DNA from: G963677485 sp964519405
Lineage (GTDB): Bacteria > Armatimonadota > HRBIN16
Length of the DNA stretch: 10,846 nucleotides
Direction of reading: 5' to 3'
Assembly (NCBI GenBank): GCA_964519405.1
Contig: CAZFLA010000117.1
Coordinates: 1-10,846 of the forward strand
Position numbers and translations under genes: made by a program
Part shown: in pieces, positions 1 through 5,901 of the stretch
Numbering within the stretch: position 1 is the first letter of the stretch
Layout of the letters: each line of letters opens with the position of its first letter
The notes under the pieces: model-generated
What the model saw: the letters and a program-made list of their open reading frames with translations, nothing else
What the model was told of the DNA's origin: nothing
Database searches by the model: none

Positions 1-542
1 CCACCGATGATATTGATCAGTTAATTGACCGTTTTGTAGAACAGGTGAACGCGTCTCGCCGAGAACCAGTGTCGGTAGACGATAGCCCTGCTAGTGTGCT
101 TGTGGGTGACCCAGATTATGGGTACTCAGATTGGCAGATAAAACCATATTCCGACACCCACTGGATTACTGATCTTGAAAAACAGTTGAACATGAGTTTA
201 CCATACGCACTCCGCTCGTTGGTAAGCAGGTATATATTTCCCGCATTTGATGCATTAGGCATCTGCTTCTTTGCGAATACCCTAGAGGGAACTGATTTTG
301 CCGAGTTTAGGACGAGGCTATTTAGTGATAAAACTCTTTGTCCAATGCTGTTAGCTCATCGATACCTTCGGTTCGCTCAACCCGATCTGTATAACTATGA
401 CCCTATATGCATTGATATGAACCATGGAAGTGGAATTGATGGAGCCATCGTACGCATCGATCATGAAGATATATTATGTTTCGATAAACTGACCGTTACG
501 GAAGTCATCGCGCCGTCTTTGGTGAGTTTGTTAACGAGATAG
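1..542 (+). CDS. SUKH (SMI1/KNR4) family protein, 5' end cut by window
   Basis: The reading frame is open from base 3 (first complete codon ACC) to a TAG at 540-542, so the gene begins upstream of the window. A GTG at 45 could start a 165-residue protein, but it has no good ribosome binding site, and the upstream codons (TDDIDQLIDRF) look like protein. The C-terminal two thirds resemble the SUKH fold: an acidic segment ending in LEKQL, then a LP-x-xLRSLVSRY-type stretch, an FFAN turn, a YDPICIDMN strand, and a closing strand/helix containing DILCF and IAPSLVSLL. SUKH proteins include immunity proteins against polymorphic toxins (for example the YobK group), but many stand alone with unknown function. 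No toxin gene is visible in the window, so an immunity role is only a possibility. The gene converges on the LysR gene with a 14-bp gap. Confidence 0.72.
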   Translation, partial: TDDIDQLIDRFVEQVNASRREPVSVDDSPASVLVGDPDYGYSDWQIKPYSDTHWITDLEKQLNMSLPYALRSLVSRYIFPAFDALGICFFANTLEGTDFAEFRTRLFSDKTLCPMLLAHRYLRFAQPDLYNYDPICIDMNHGSGIDGAIVRIDHEDILCFDKLTVTEVIAPSLVSLLTR

Positions 543-556
543 CCCCGATGTCAATC

Positions 557-1432
557 TTAGCCCTGCCTGCATAGCCGTATAAAGTTCATCAGTATCGGTG
601 ACCCGTCATCGGCGCGGTAACCTAGCGTCAAGTCGATTGTCGGCGTAGGTTCGATGAGCTGACGATAGACAACACCTTCACGGCAGATGCACTGTGTAGA
701 GGCGGGGACCACAGCAATGCCCACACCTGCACCTACTAAACCCACCGCGGTCTGCACCTCATCAGTGCGTTGGATGATGTTTGGCACGAAACCTGCTTCT
801 GCGCACGAGTTGATGACATAGCTGCCGAAGTTGGACTCCGGTTCAGAAGGATAGAGTATGAACCCCTCATTGTTTAGCTCACGCAGTGGGAGCTGATCTC
901 GACTTGCGAGTTTATGGCTTTCGGGTAGAGCAACCACAAGCGCTTCCGAATAGACTTGGTCGTATATGATGCCCTCTTTGGGTGTGGGCAAACGCAGGAA
1001 ACCAAGGTCAATTCTTTTTTCTGCAAGCGCCTGGCACTGTTCTGTGCTAGATAACTCCATCAGTGTCAGTTCTACATCAGCATACTTCATACGGAATTGG
1101 CGGATGATGCTTGGCAGAACCTCATACATTGCGGATGCGACGAAGCCGATACTTATCTGGCCCACTTCACCGCGGTTTGCCCGCTTTGCGGCCTCCACGG
1201 CTTGCTCAACCCGTGCCAGTATCGCCCGCACTTCGGGAAGGAATGCGGTGCCTGCTGATGTAAGCTGAACGCGGTGGTTAGTCCTTGTGAATAGCTGTGT
1301 GCCGATCTCTGCCTCAAGCTGCTGTATCTGCTGACTCAACGGTGGTTGTGCGATGTGCAGTTTCTTGGCTGCGCGGCTGAAGTTTAACTCTTCTGCCACG
1401 GCGAGAAAGTAGCGCAAATGACGCAGTTCCAT
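557..1432 (-). CDS. LysR-family transcriptional regulator
   Basis: This 291-residue protein has the standard length and layout of a LysR-type regulator. The N-terminal winged helix-turn-helix (residues 3-60) contains the hallmark series NFSRAAKKLHIAQPPLSQQI, LEAEIGTQLFTR and LTSAG. A linker helix follows (about 62-88), then a two-lobed effector-binding domain (about 91-291) with ISIGF near the start, IDLGF around 141-145 and GVGIAVVPAS in the second lobe. The effector domain resembles the BenM/CatM/AlsR-like branch, but the ligand cannot be predicted. The ATG at 1432 is supported by AGGAGA (1443-1448 on the complement), 10 bases upstream. The gene is divergent from the MFS transporter at 1595, its most likely target. 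Inverted repeats in the shared control region, one enclosing its own ribosome binding site, suggest autoregulation (inference). Confidence 0.93.
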   Translation of the reverse strand: MELRHLRYFLAVAEELNFSRAAKKLHIAQPPLSQQIQQLEAEIGTQLFTRTNHRVQLTSAGTAFLPEVRAILARVEQAVEAAKRANRGEVGQISIGFVASAMYEVLPSIIRQFRMKYADVELTLMELSSTEQCQALAEKRIDLGFLRLPTPKEGIIYDQVYSEALVVALPESHKLASRDQLPLRELNNEGFILYPSEPESNFGSYVINSCAEAGFVPNIIQRTDEVQTAVGLVGAGVGIAVVPASTQCICREGVVYRQLIEPTPTIDLTLGYRADDGSPILMNFIRLCRQG

Positions 1433-1439
1433 ATTAGTT

Positions 1440-1454
1440 ATATCTCCTAGATAT
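1440..1454. promoter_or_regulatory. Candidate LysR operator, ATATC-N5-GATAT
   Basis: A perfect 5-bp inverted repeat, ATATC (1440-1444) and GATAT (1450-1454), with a 5-base spacer. It fits the LysR consensus T-N11-A (T1441, A1453). Its centre lies about 65 bp upstream of the predicted MFS transcription start, where LysR recognition sites usually sit. It also covers the ribosome binding site of the LysR gene, which would suit autorepression. The region is AT-rich, so a chance match is possible. Confidence 0.45.
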
Positions 1455-1455
1455 C

Positions 1456-1461
1456 ATCATA
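1456..1461 (-). promoter_or_regulatory. Candidate extended -10 element for the LysR gene
   Basis: Read on the minus strand, TATGAT (complement of 1456-1461) is directly preceded by TGC, giving an extended -10 motif (TGnTATGAT). No convincing -35 lies 17 bp upstream, which is tolerated by extended -10 promoters. The predicted transcript would start near 1449, giving a leader of about 16 bases that still includes most of the AGGAGA site. Confidence 0.35.
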
Positions 1462-1475
1462 GCATATATTAGATA

Positions 1476-1505
1476 TTGGACATATAGATAGATTCTCTAT
1501 ATACT
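1476..1505 (+). promoter_or_regulatory. Candidate sigma-70/SigA promoter for the MFS gene
   Basis: TTGGAC (1476-1481) and TATACT (1500-1505) are separated by 18 bp, giving a reasonable housekeeping promoter with a start near 1512 and a leader of about 83 bases. The spacer is filled by the inverted repeat at 1482-1502, so a protein bound there would compete with RNA polymerase. Confidence 0.45.
1482..1502. repeat. Inverted repeat ATATAGA-N7-TCTATAT in control region
   Basis: Perfect 7-bp inverted repeat with arms at 1482-1488 and 1496-1502 and a 7-base spacer. It lies between the predicted -35 and -10 elements of the MFS promoter. It is a possible operator for the divergent LysR protein or another dimeric regulator, although its arms do not give the T-N11-A pattern in register. 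Confidence 0.45.
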
Positions 1506-1594
1506 ACAGAAAACAGACCCCGGAGTAACAGCACCGAATTTCGCGCACATTCTGCCAATGCTCCAGAGGTATACAACCATGGAGATATGACGGT

Positions 1595-2863
1595 ATGAAC
1601 CAACCAAAACTGTGGACCAAAGACTTCATTATCGATATCCTCATCAACTTCCTAGCGTATATCGTCTATTATCTGCTCATTGTGACCATCGCGCTTCATG
1701 CGATGGACTCGCTGCATGCATCTCCGAGTGCAGCCGGACTTGCGTCTGGAATATTCCTCATAGGTACGCTTGTCGCACGTACGCTGACAGGACGAACTAT
1801 TGAGCAGTTCGGTCGAAGGAAAACGCTGTATGCCGGTTTGGTATTCTACATGATCTCCACACTGTTCTATTTTGGAGTTCACAACATGCCGATGATGTTT
1901 CTAGTGCGGTTCCTGCATGGGTTTGGGTTTGGCGTGGCTGGAACAGCAACCGGCACCATTGCTGCCAGTATCATCCCCAGCAAACGACGTGGGGAGGGTG
2001 TTAGTTATTATGCCATGAGCGTGACCTTAGCCTCGGCTGTCGGTCCGTTTTTAGGTATGACCCTAAACAGTAGGGGCGATTTCAATACCATCCTGGTTTT
2101 TTCGACCGTTATCTTGCTGATTAGCCTGATGATAGTGAACTTCCTAAAGGTGCCCGAAGTGACGCTGTCACCCGAGCAAATTCAACAGATGCGCAGCTGC
2201 AAACTGGACTCCTTTATAGAAAAGAAAGCACTGCCGATAGCGTTCGTCAGCCTATTCATTGGTCTTGCTTATGCCAGCATCATCAGCTTCTTGACCTCGT
2301 ATACACGGCAGATACATTTGGTGCGAGCTGGCAGCCTGTTCTTCATCGTCTACGCAATTTCCATCCTGGTGTCACGTCCTATGACCGGTCGATGTTTTGA
2401 TCGTAAAGGCGAAAACTCCATCATGTATCCTGCCTTCGTGTTGTTTGCTGTTGGGTTGACGCTATTGAACCAAGCGCATCAGGCTTATCTGCTTCTGCTT
2501 GCGGCTGTATTTGTGGGCTTAGGTTACGGCACATTCCTGTCGGGCGCACAGGCTGTGGCTATTAAGGTCTCACCACAGCATCGGTTCGGCCTGGCCACGT
2601 CAACGCTGTTCACCTTCTTTGATGGGGGCATTGGCATCGGCCCATTCCTGCTGGGGTTCTTGATTCCTTCAATCGGGTTGCGTGGTATGTATGCCATGAT
2701 GGCTGTTGTGGTGTTGGCGGTGACTGGGCTTTACTATTATGTACATGGCAGACACGCACAGATCGGATGCGCTGATGACGTCAAGCCGGCTGCTATAGAT
2801 GATCACGCTGCTGTTGAACGGCATGTGGTGAAGAATAAATCGGCTGACATCGCTGTTCGTTAG
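1595..2863 (+). CDS. MFS transporter (YwoG-like, probable drug/metabolite exporter)
   Basis: This 422-residue protein has the length and hydrophobic pattern of a 12-segment major facilitator superfamily permease. The cytoplasmic loop between segments 2 and 3 carries motif A (residues 66-76, GRTIEQFGRRK, with E in place of the common D). The related loop in the second half has GRCFDRKG (265-272). Segment 5 contains the GP pair (150-151) of the antiporter motif C, which favours proton-coupled export. The tail after about 385 is charged and cytoplasmic. The ATG at 1595 is preceded by GGAG at 1581-1584, 10 bases away. Similarity to Bacillus YwoG-type transporters is from memory of the family, and the substrate is unknown. 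The divergent LysR gene is the likely regulator. It appears monocistronic, with a weak hairpin following. Confidence 0.9.
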   Translation: MNQPKLWTKDFIIDILINFLAYIVYYLLIVTIALHAMDSLHASPSAAGLASGIFLIGTLVARTLTGRTIEQFGRRKTLYAGLVFYMISTLFYFGVHNMPMMFLVRFLHGFGFGVAGTATGTIAASIIPSKRRGEGVSYYAMSVTLASAVGPFLGMTLNSRGDFNTILVFSTVILLISLMIVNFLKVPEVTLSPEQIQQMRSCKLDSFIEKKALPIAFVSLFIGLAYASIISFLTSYTRQIHLVRAGSLFFIVYAISILVSRPMTGRCFDRKGENSIMYPAFVLFAVGLTLLNQAHQAYLLLLAAVFVGLGYGTFLSGAQAVAIKVSPQHRFGLATSTLFTFFDGGIGIGPFLLGFLIPSIGLRGMYAMMAVVVLAVTGLYYYVHGRHAQIGCADDVKPAAIDDHAAVERHVVKNKSADIAVR

Positions 2864-2866
2864 TCG

Positions 2867-2891
2867 GCAGTAATTCCGCCAATACTGCTTT
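2867..2891 (+). terminator. Possible weak terminator after the MFS gene
   Basis: GCAGTA (2867-2872) and TACTGC (2883-2888) form a 6-bp stem (7 with a G-T pair) with a 10-base loop, followed by only TTT. It begins 4 bases after the MFS stop codon. The stem is short and the T tract minimal, so termination is uncertain. A second imperfect 9-bp hairpin (2905-2913 with 2922-2930, one G-T pair) follows and may contribute. Confidence 0.35.
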
Positions 2892-2948
2892 CACATCACT
2901 TATTGCATGGTATGGTTACCGATATCATGCTACACTGTTGCCATGTAG

Positions 2949-2981
2949 ATGCATTGTCAGTTGTCGAAATGCATACAATGC
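2949..2981. promoter_or_regulatory. Inverted repeats and -10-like box ahead of the gene at 3012
   Basis: ATGCATT (2949-2955) and AATGCAT (2968-2974) form a perfect 7-bp inverted repeat with a 12-base spacer. An alternative pairing joins GCATTGT (2951-2957) with ACAATGC (2975-2981). TACAAT at 2974-2979 could be a -10 box giving a leader of roughly 26 bases, but no -35 with correct spacing is visible (TTGTCA at 2954-2959 leaves only 14 bp). It is a candidate operator/promoter region with weak support. Confidence 0.3.
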
Positions 2982-3011
2982 TCCTTTATCTAGGCAAAAG
3001 TGGTGGATCAT

Positions 3012-3530
3012 ATGAAGACAAAGCAGCAAGAGCAGCTCGTAAATTCTTTCTTGTCGCAGCTAGGTGATGATATCCGGCCTGTCTATGGTGAGATCATACA
3101 GTGCCTTTCGGTGCTTGGTTATTGTCCCAAGAAAGAAAGATCGAATATCTCCTTCAAGCACGATCAGCACAATAAACAGATCGCCAAAATGGGCATTAAG
3201 TCCCAGAAGCAAGGCGATGACTGCCCCTTCTTGGCTCTACGCTTCTCTGCCTGCCGCGGGTATTCGCAGCGGATAGACGATGTGGTGCGAGCAGCGATTG
3301 CTAAGTATCCCACTAGAACACCAGCATGTCCTACCCATGACTGTGATTACTGCAAAGGTGAACCCTCTACCCATATTTACACATGTGAGTTTGCAGATGG
3401 AACGCGGAAGTCGCACTGTGGAGCTTATGCACTGGATATCCCAGATGTATCCCAAGATGACTTGATTGAGATTACGAAACTCATCAAGGAAGAACATGAC
3501 TACCTTATGAAGCACGAAGCAGGGCATTAA
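3012..3530 (+). CDS. Conserved-looking cysteine-containing protein, function unknown
   Basis: I do not recognise a named domain in this 172-residue soluble protein. It has no signal peptide or membrane segment. The middle has a basic stretch with ISFKHDQHNKQIAKMGI (about 46-62) and FLALRFSACRGYS (73-85). The C-terminal half holds a cysteine cluster (C106, C111, C114, C125, then H135-C136) that could bind zinc or another metal, and ends in an acidic helix EITKLIKEEHDYLMKHE. The ATG at 3012 is chosen because GGTGG (3002-3006) lies 5 bases upstream. A GTG at 3000 would add four residues (MVDH) but has only a weak AGG before it. The DUF1905 gene follows after 36 bp with its own strong ribosome binding site, so the two may be cotranscribed. 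Confidence 0.75.
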   Translation: MKTKQQEQLVNSFLSQLGDDIRPVYGEIIQCLSVLGYCPKKERSNISFKHDQHNKQIAKMGIKSQKQGDDCPFLALRFSACRGYSQRIDDVVRAAIAKYPTRTPACPTHDCDYCKGEPSTHIYTCEFADGTRKSHCGAYALDIPDVSQDDLIEITKLIKEEHDYLMKHEAGH

Positions 3531-3566
3531 GCCTTCGACTATTAGCGATGTTTTTGGAGGTGTTCT

Positions 3567-4010
3567 GTGTTTAAGTTCGATACGGAAATAGTGAAACTGC
3601 CAGGCAAGATGAACTGGCCGGTAATATACATCCCTGCTGAGTTCTCGGAATCTGCCAGTACGAAGGGTAGGGTGAACGCGACCGCAACGGTAGAAGGAGT
3701 GGTCTTTCAGGTGACTTTGTTGCCCAGCAAGAACGGCCATTATGTGGTCTACAACCAGGCGATGCGGAAGCACTGCGGTAAAACACTGGGTGATACAGTT
3801 CACGTGGCGCTGGAGATCGACGATAAACCTCGCGAAGTCGAAATCCCTGCGGACATCACACTCGCATTGAACGCACATGGCAACGCGATGGAGAGGTTTC
3901 AAGCGCTTCCATACTACACGCGTCGTGAGGAGATCAACAAAATCACCAACGCAAAAACAGCCCCGACTCGTGAAAAGCGGATCGCGGCCTTACTTGCTTT
4001 GCTGTCGTAG
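3567..4010 (+). CDS. DUF1905 / YdeI-OmdA family protein
   Basis: This is a small soluble protein of 147 residues. Residues 1-85 match the DUF1905 beta-barrel pattern: an opening FxxxIVKxPGKMNWPVIYIP, GRVNATATVEGVVFQVTLLP, a VVYNQAMRK turn, and GDTVHVALEID. Residues 93-147 fit the YdeI/OmdA (bacteriocin-protection) helical tail: IPADITLALNAHGNAMERFQALPYYTRREEI, then AKTAPTREKRIAAL. YdeI-type proteins have been linked to resistance to antimicrobial peptides in some bacteria, but the biochemical role is unknown and should not be assumed here. The start is a GTG at 3567, fixed by TTGGAGG (3554-3560), 6 bases upstream. It lies 36 bp behind the preceding gene and converges on the RDD gene with a hairpin between. 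Confidence 0.86.
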   Translation: MFKFDTEIVKLPGKMNWPVIYIPAEFSESASTKGRVNATATVEGVVFQVTLLPSKNGHYVVYNQAMRKHCGKTLGDTVHVALEIDDKPREVEIPADITLALNAHGNAMERFQALPYYTRREEINKITNAKTAPTREKRIAALLALLS

Positions 4011-4055
4011 ATATTTGGGCCTGGTTCAGTAGTAAATGGCTCTTATGAGTGCATT

Positions 4056-4082
4056 GCCCCGAAAGCCGTAAACATTCGGGGC
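4056..4082. terminator. Bidirectional hairpin between convergent genes
   Basis: GCCCCGAA (4056-4063) and TTCGGGGC (4075-4082) form a perfect GC-rich 8-bp stem with an 11-base loop. It sits in the 93-bp gap between the convergent DUF1905 and RDD genes, 45 bases past one stop codon and 21 past the other. No T tract follows on either strand, so it would be an atypical (I-shaped) terminator or a transcript-end protecting structure serving both directions. Confidence 0.6.
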
Positions 4083-4103
4083 GTATACATCACGATGAGC
4101 TGC

Positions 4104-4889
4104 TCAGTGGATGTTGCGACGTTCCCATTCCTTGCAGATTGCTTTGATAAATGCGAGCTTGTCTTCGGATGGTAGGGTTGCCATATGCAGTTTCGGCATT
4201 AGGTTTTCAAGAATGGAAACAGCGAACTTATCGACCATCTCATGCGAAATCGACGTGCTGCGATCTATAAAATGCTGAAGCGCTCTGTAATCGTCTTTGC
4301 TGAGTGAACCAATATAAGGTAGTATTTCTAGTGGCAGCTCAATTGTTGGAACACTAGCCGCATTGGCAATAATGTTGGAAACTGGAGCCTCGTTGAAACG
4401 GCCTTCTTTTACAACAAGTGTGCCGGCAACGTAGTCACCAACGCGTTGGCATTGCGGGCTTATTAAAATTGAGACGAGGCCGATGGCGTATCCGCTAGGC
4501 AGACTGTCGACGATCCTCATGAGGTTGCGCAGCAGAGCAGACCTAAAATCGATAGGATGGCCCGAATCGCGGATGACTCGTAAACCGATCATTTTCTTGC
4601 CAGGTGTTTGCCCATTACGATTGTATTCATAGTAGATGTAGTAGCCAGCAACCAAAACAAAATACAACACGATAAATATCGCGGCGACGATATACATCAC
4701 ATACTGATTTTTGCCAACTGTGGCACTAATAGTCACTGTTATAAAAGCACCGATGATAGTAAATAAGATGGCATATAAACATAGATATAACGAATCGACG
4801 ACGGCAGCTAGAAACCGAGATCCGATTCCTGCAAGTTCAAATTGCAGCTCAACTTGCTCAGGAGTGACGATTTTAACTTCACGCTCCAT
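4104..4889 (-). CDS. RDD-domain membrane protein
   Basis: The RDD domain spans residues 16-162, with R25 and D32 in GSRFLAAVVDSLYL at the head of the first membrane segment. A second hydrophobic stretch lies at about 63-87, followed by the typical loop RNGQTPGKKMIGLRVI (91-106). The domain ends with QRVGDYVAGTLVV (148-160, D152). About 100 mostly soluble residues follow (161-261), longer than minimal RDD proteins. The start is set at ATG 4889 because GGAGG (complement of 4898-4902) lies 8 bases upstream. A longer TTG start at 4904 would begin inside that binding site and is rejected. The role of RDD proteins is unclear (transport has been proposed), and the family recurs beside SpoIIM, MoxR and DUF58 genes. 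Here it is divergent from the SpoIIM gene by 25 bp. Confidence 0.9.
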   Translation of the reverse strand: MEREVKIVTPEQVELQFELAGIGSRFLAAVVDSLYLCLYAILFTIIGAFITVTISATVGKNQYVMYIVAAIFIVLYFVLVAGYYIYYEYNRNGQTPGKKMIGLRVIRDSGHPIDFRSALLRNLMRIVDSLPSGYAIGLVSILISPQCQRVGDYVAGTLVVKEGRFNEAPVSNIIANAASVPTIELPLEILPYIGSLSKDDYRALQHFIDRSTSISHEMVDKFAVSILENLMPKLHMATLPSEDKLAFIKAICKEWERRNIH

Positions 4890-4892
4890 AAT
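4864..4892 (+). promoter_or_regulatory. Candidate promoter for the SpoIIM-family gene
   Basis: GTGACG (4864-4869), a 17-bp spacer and CATAAT (4887-4892) would start transcription near 4899, giving a leader of about 16 bases that keeps the AAAGGA site (4903-4908). The element lies inside the start of the oppositely oriented RDD gene, and the -10 box covers the RDD start codon. Confidence 0.35.
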
Positions 4893-4914
4893 GACAACCT
4901 CCAAAGGATACTAA

Positions 4915-5901
4915 ATGATGGACAGTGTTATATCGGAACAAGACAATTTTCAAAAACTTGAAGAATACCTTAAGACCATTGAAGCTCGCGGGCTGCAAGA
5001 GCTAAACAGCCGTGATGTGCTGATGTTTGGTTCATTATACCGACGCGCTGTATCGTCGTTGTCTAGAGCGCGCAGCCAAGGTGTTGACAACCGCCGTATA
5101 GAATACCTTAATGGCCTTGTCGCTCGTTCATATGGGTATATCTACACCACAGAGCCTAAGGGATACATGTCGATCATCACCTTCTTCAAGAGTGAATTTC
5201 CTCAAACGTTCCGAAAAAACCTGCACTTCATTGTGGCTGCGTTTATTATTACTATTGTAGCCGGATTATTCGCCTATGGCACTGTTCTGCGTAGTCCCAG
5301 TAAAGCGGACATCATTCTTGGTCCCGGTTCCCAAGATATGCTGGAACAAATTGCGACAAGACATCAGGGAAACAAAAACTGGATGCCGGCTGAACAGCGC
5401 CCAGTTATGTCTAGCTATATCATTGTCAATAACATAAAAGTGTGCATCATCGCGTTTTCTACAGGGATACTTGCTGGTGTTGGTACCTGCGCCATCCTGA
5501 TGTATAACGGGTTCATGCTGGGCGTCGTAGCTGCTGCGGTAAGATCGTATGGAGCGCACGTGACGTTGGGCTTCTGGAGCTTTGTGGCGCCTCATGGCGT
5601 TATTGAACTGACAGCCATCTTTATCTCGGGTGGAGCTGGATTGATGCTGGGCTGGGCATTACTGTGTCCAGGCCGATATACCCGCTTGACTGCGTTAAAA
5701 GTGGCTGGACGAGAGGCCATCGTTCTGATGCTAGGTGTCGGCGCGATGTTGATTGTTGCAGGTACTATTGAGGGGTATTTTTCACCATCAATGACGCCCA
5801 ACGCCGTCAAACTATCGTTTGCTGCGATAGTGGGATTTATCGAGTATTACTATCTATTTACTGCCGGCAGGCAACAAACTGTGGGCAAATCCATACGCTA
5901 G
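4915..5901 (+). CDS. SpoIIM-family multi-pass membrane protein
   Basis: This 328-residue protein matches the Stage II sporulation protein M family in its long form, which is common outside sporulation loci. An N-terminal soluble helical region (1-100) is followed by a first membrane segment (about 103-122), a periplasmic loop, and then family landmarks: NNIKV (172-176), a hydrophobic segment, NGFMLG (198-203), and PHGVIELTAIFISGGAGLML (226-245). Two further segments lie at about 266-284 and 298-316. The ATG at 4915 (or the adjacent ATG at 4918) follows AAAGGA at 4903-4908. Sporulation SpoIIM works with SpoIID/SpoIIP in peptidoglycan remodelling; this homologue sits with RDD/DUF58/MoxR genes and is more likely part of that membrane complex. 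It runs opposite to the rest of the cluster and ends in a CTAG shared with the DUF58 stop codon. Confidence 0.9.
   Translation: MMDSVISEQDNFQKLEEYLKTIEARGLQELNSRDVLMFGSLYRRAVSSLSRARSQGVDNRRIEYLNGLVARSYGYIYTTEPKGYMSIITFFKSEFPQTFRKNLHFIVAAFIITIVAGLFAYGTVLRSPSKADIILGPGSQDMLEQIATRHQGNKNWMPAEQRPVMSSYIIVNNIKVCIIAFSTGILAGVGTCAILMYNGFMLGVVAAAVRSYGAHVTLGFWSFVAPHGVIELTAIFISGGAGLMLGWALLCPGRYTRLTALKVAGREAIVLMLGVGAMLIVAGTIEGYFSPSMTPNAVKLSFAAIVGFIEYYYLFTAGRQQTVGKSIR
4927..4932 (-). promoter_or_regulatory. Candidate -10 box for the RDD gene
   Basis: On the minus strand TATAAC (complement of 4927-4932) precedes the RDD gene and would give a start near 4920. TTGAAA lies upstream but with a short 15-bp spacer. 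The box lies within the first codons of the SpoIIM gene, so the two divergent transcripts would overlap by about 20 bases. Confidence 0.3.
5898..5901. other. Shared CTAG: overlapping stop codons of convergent genes
   Basis: The palindrome CTAG serves both convergent genes: TAG at 5899-5901 ends the SpoIIM-family gene and TAG on the complement of 5898-5900 ends the DUF58 gene. There is no intergenic space and no terminator hairpin, so transcripts from both strands must run into each other. Confidence 0.9.

Noticed and set aside
966..1268. A 100-codon plus-strand open frame inside the LysR gene
   Set aside because: It is entirely antisense to the conserved LysR effector domain and has no family-like sequence or convincing ribosome binding site.
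1579..1598. Two tiny open frames (ATG GAG ATA TGA, then ATG ACG GTA TGA) just before and overlapping the MFS start
   Set aside because: They could be a coupled leader, since AGAGG lies upstream, but three-codon frames are expected by chance and GGAG at 1581-1584 already explains MFS initiation.
2905..2930. Imperfect GCATGGTAT/ATATCATGC hairpin as a strong terminator or riboswitch
   Set aside because: The stem is AT-rich with a G-T pair, has no T tract, and shows no recognisable aptamer-like structure; it is kept only as a minor note with the MFS terminator.
3237..3902. A 221-codon open frame on the minus strand
   Set aside because: It lies antisense across the cysteine-cluster gene and the DUF1905 gene, both of which have good starts and family-like sequence. 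Its translation is low-complexity in character with many C, R and H and shows no domain.
4915..5901. Reading the SpoIIM homologue as evidence that this is a sporulation locus
   Set aside because: The long SpoIIM form beside RDD, DUF58 and MoxR genes is widespread in non-sporulating bacteria, and no other sporulation gene or clear sporulation-sigma promoter is seen here.
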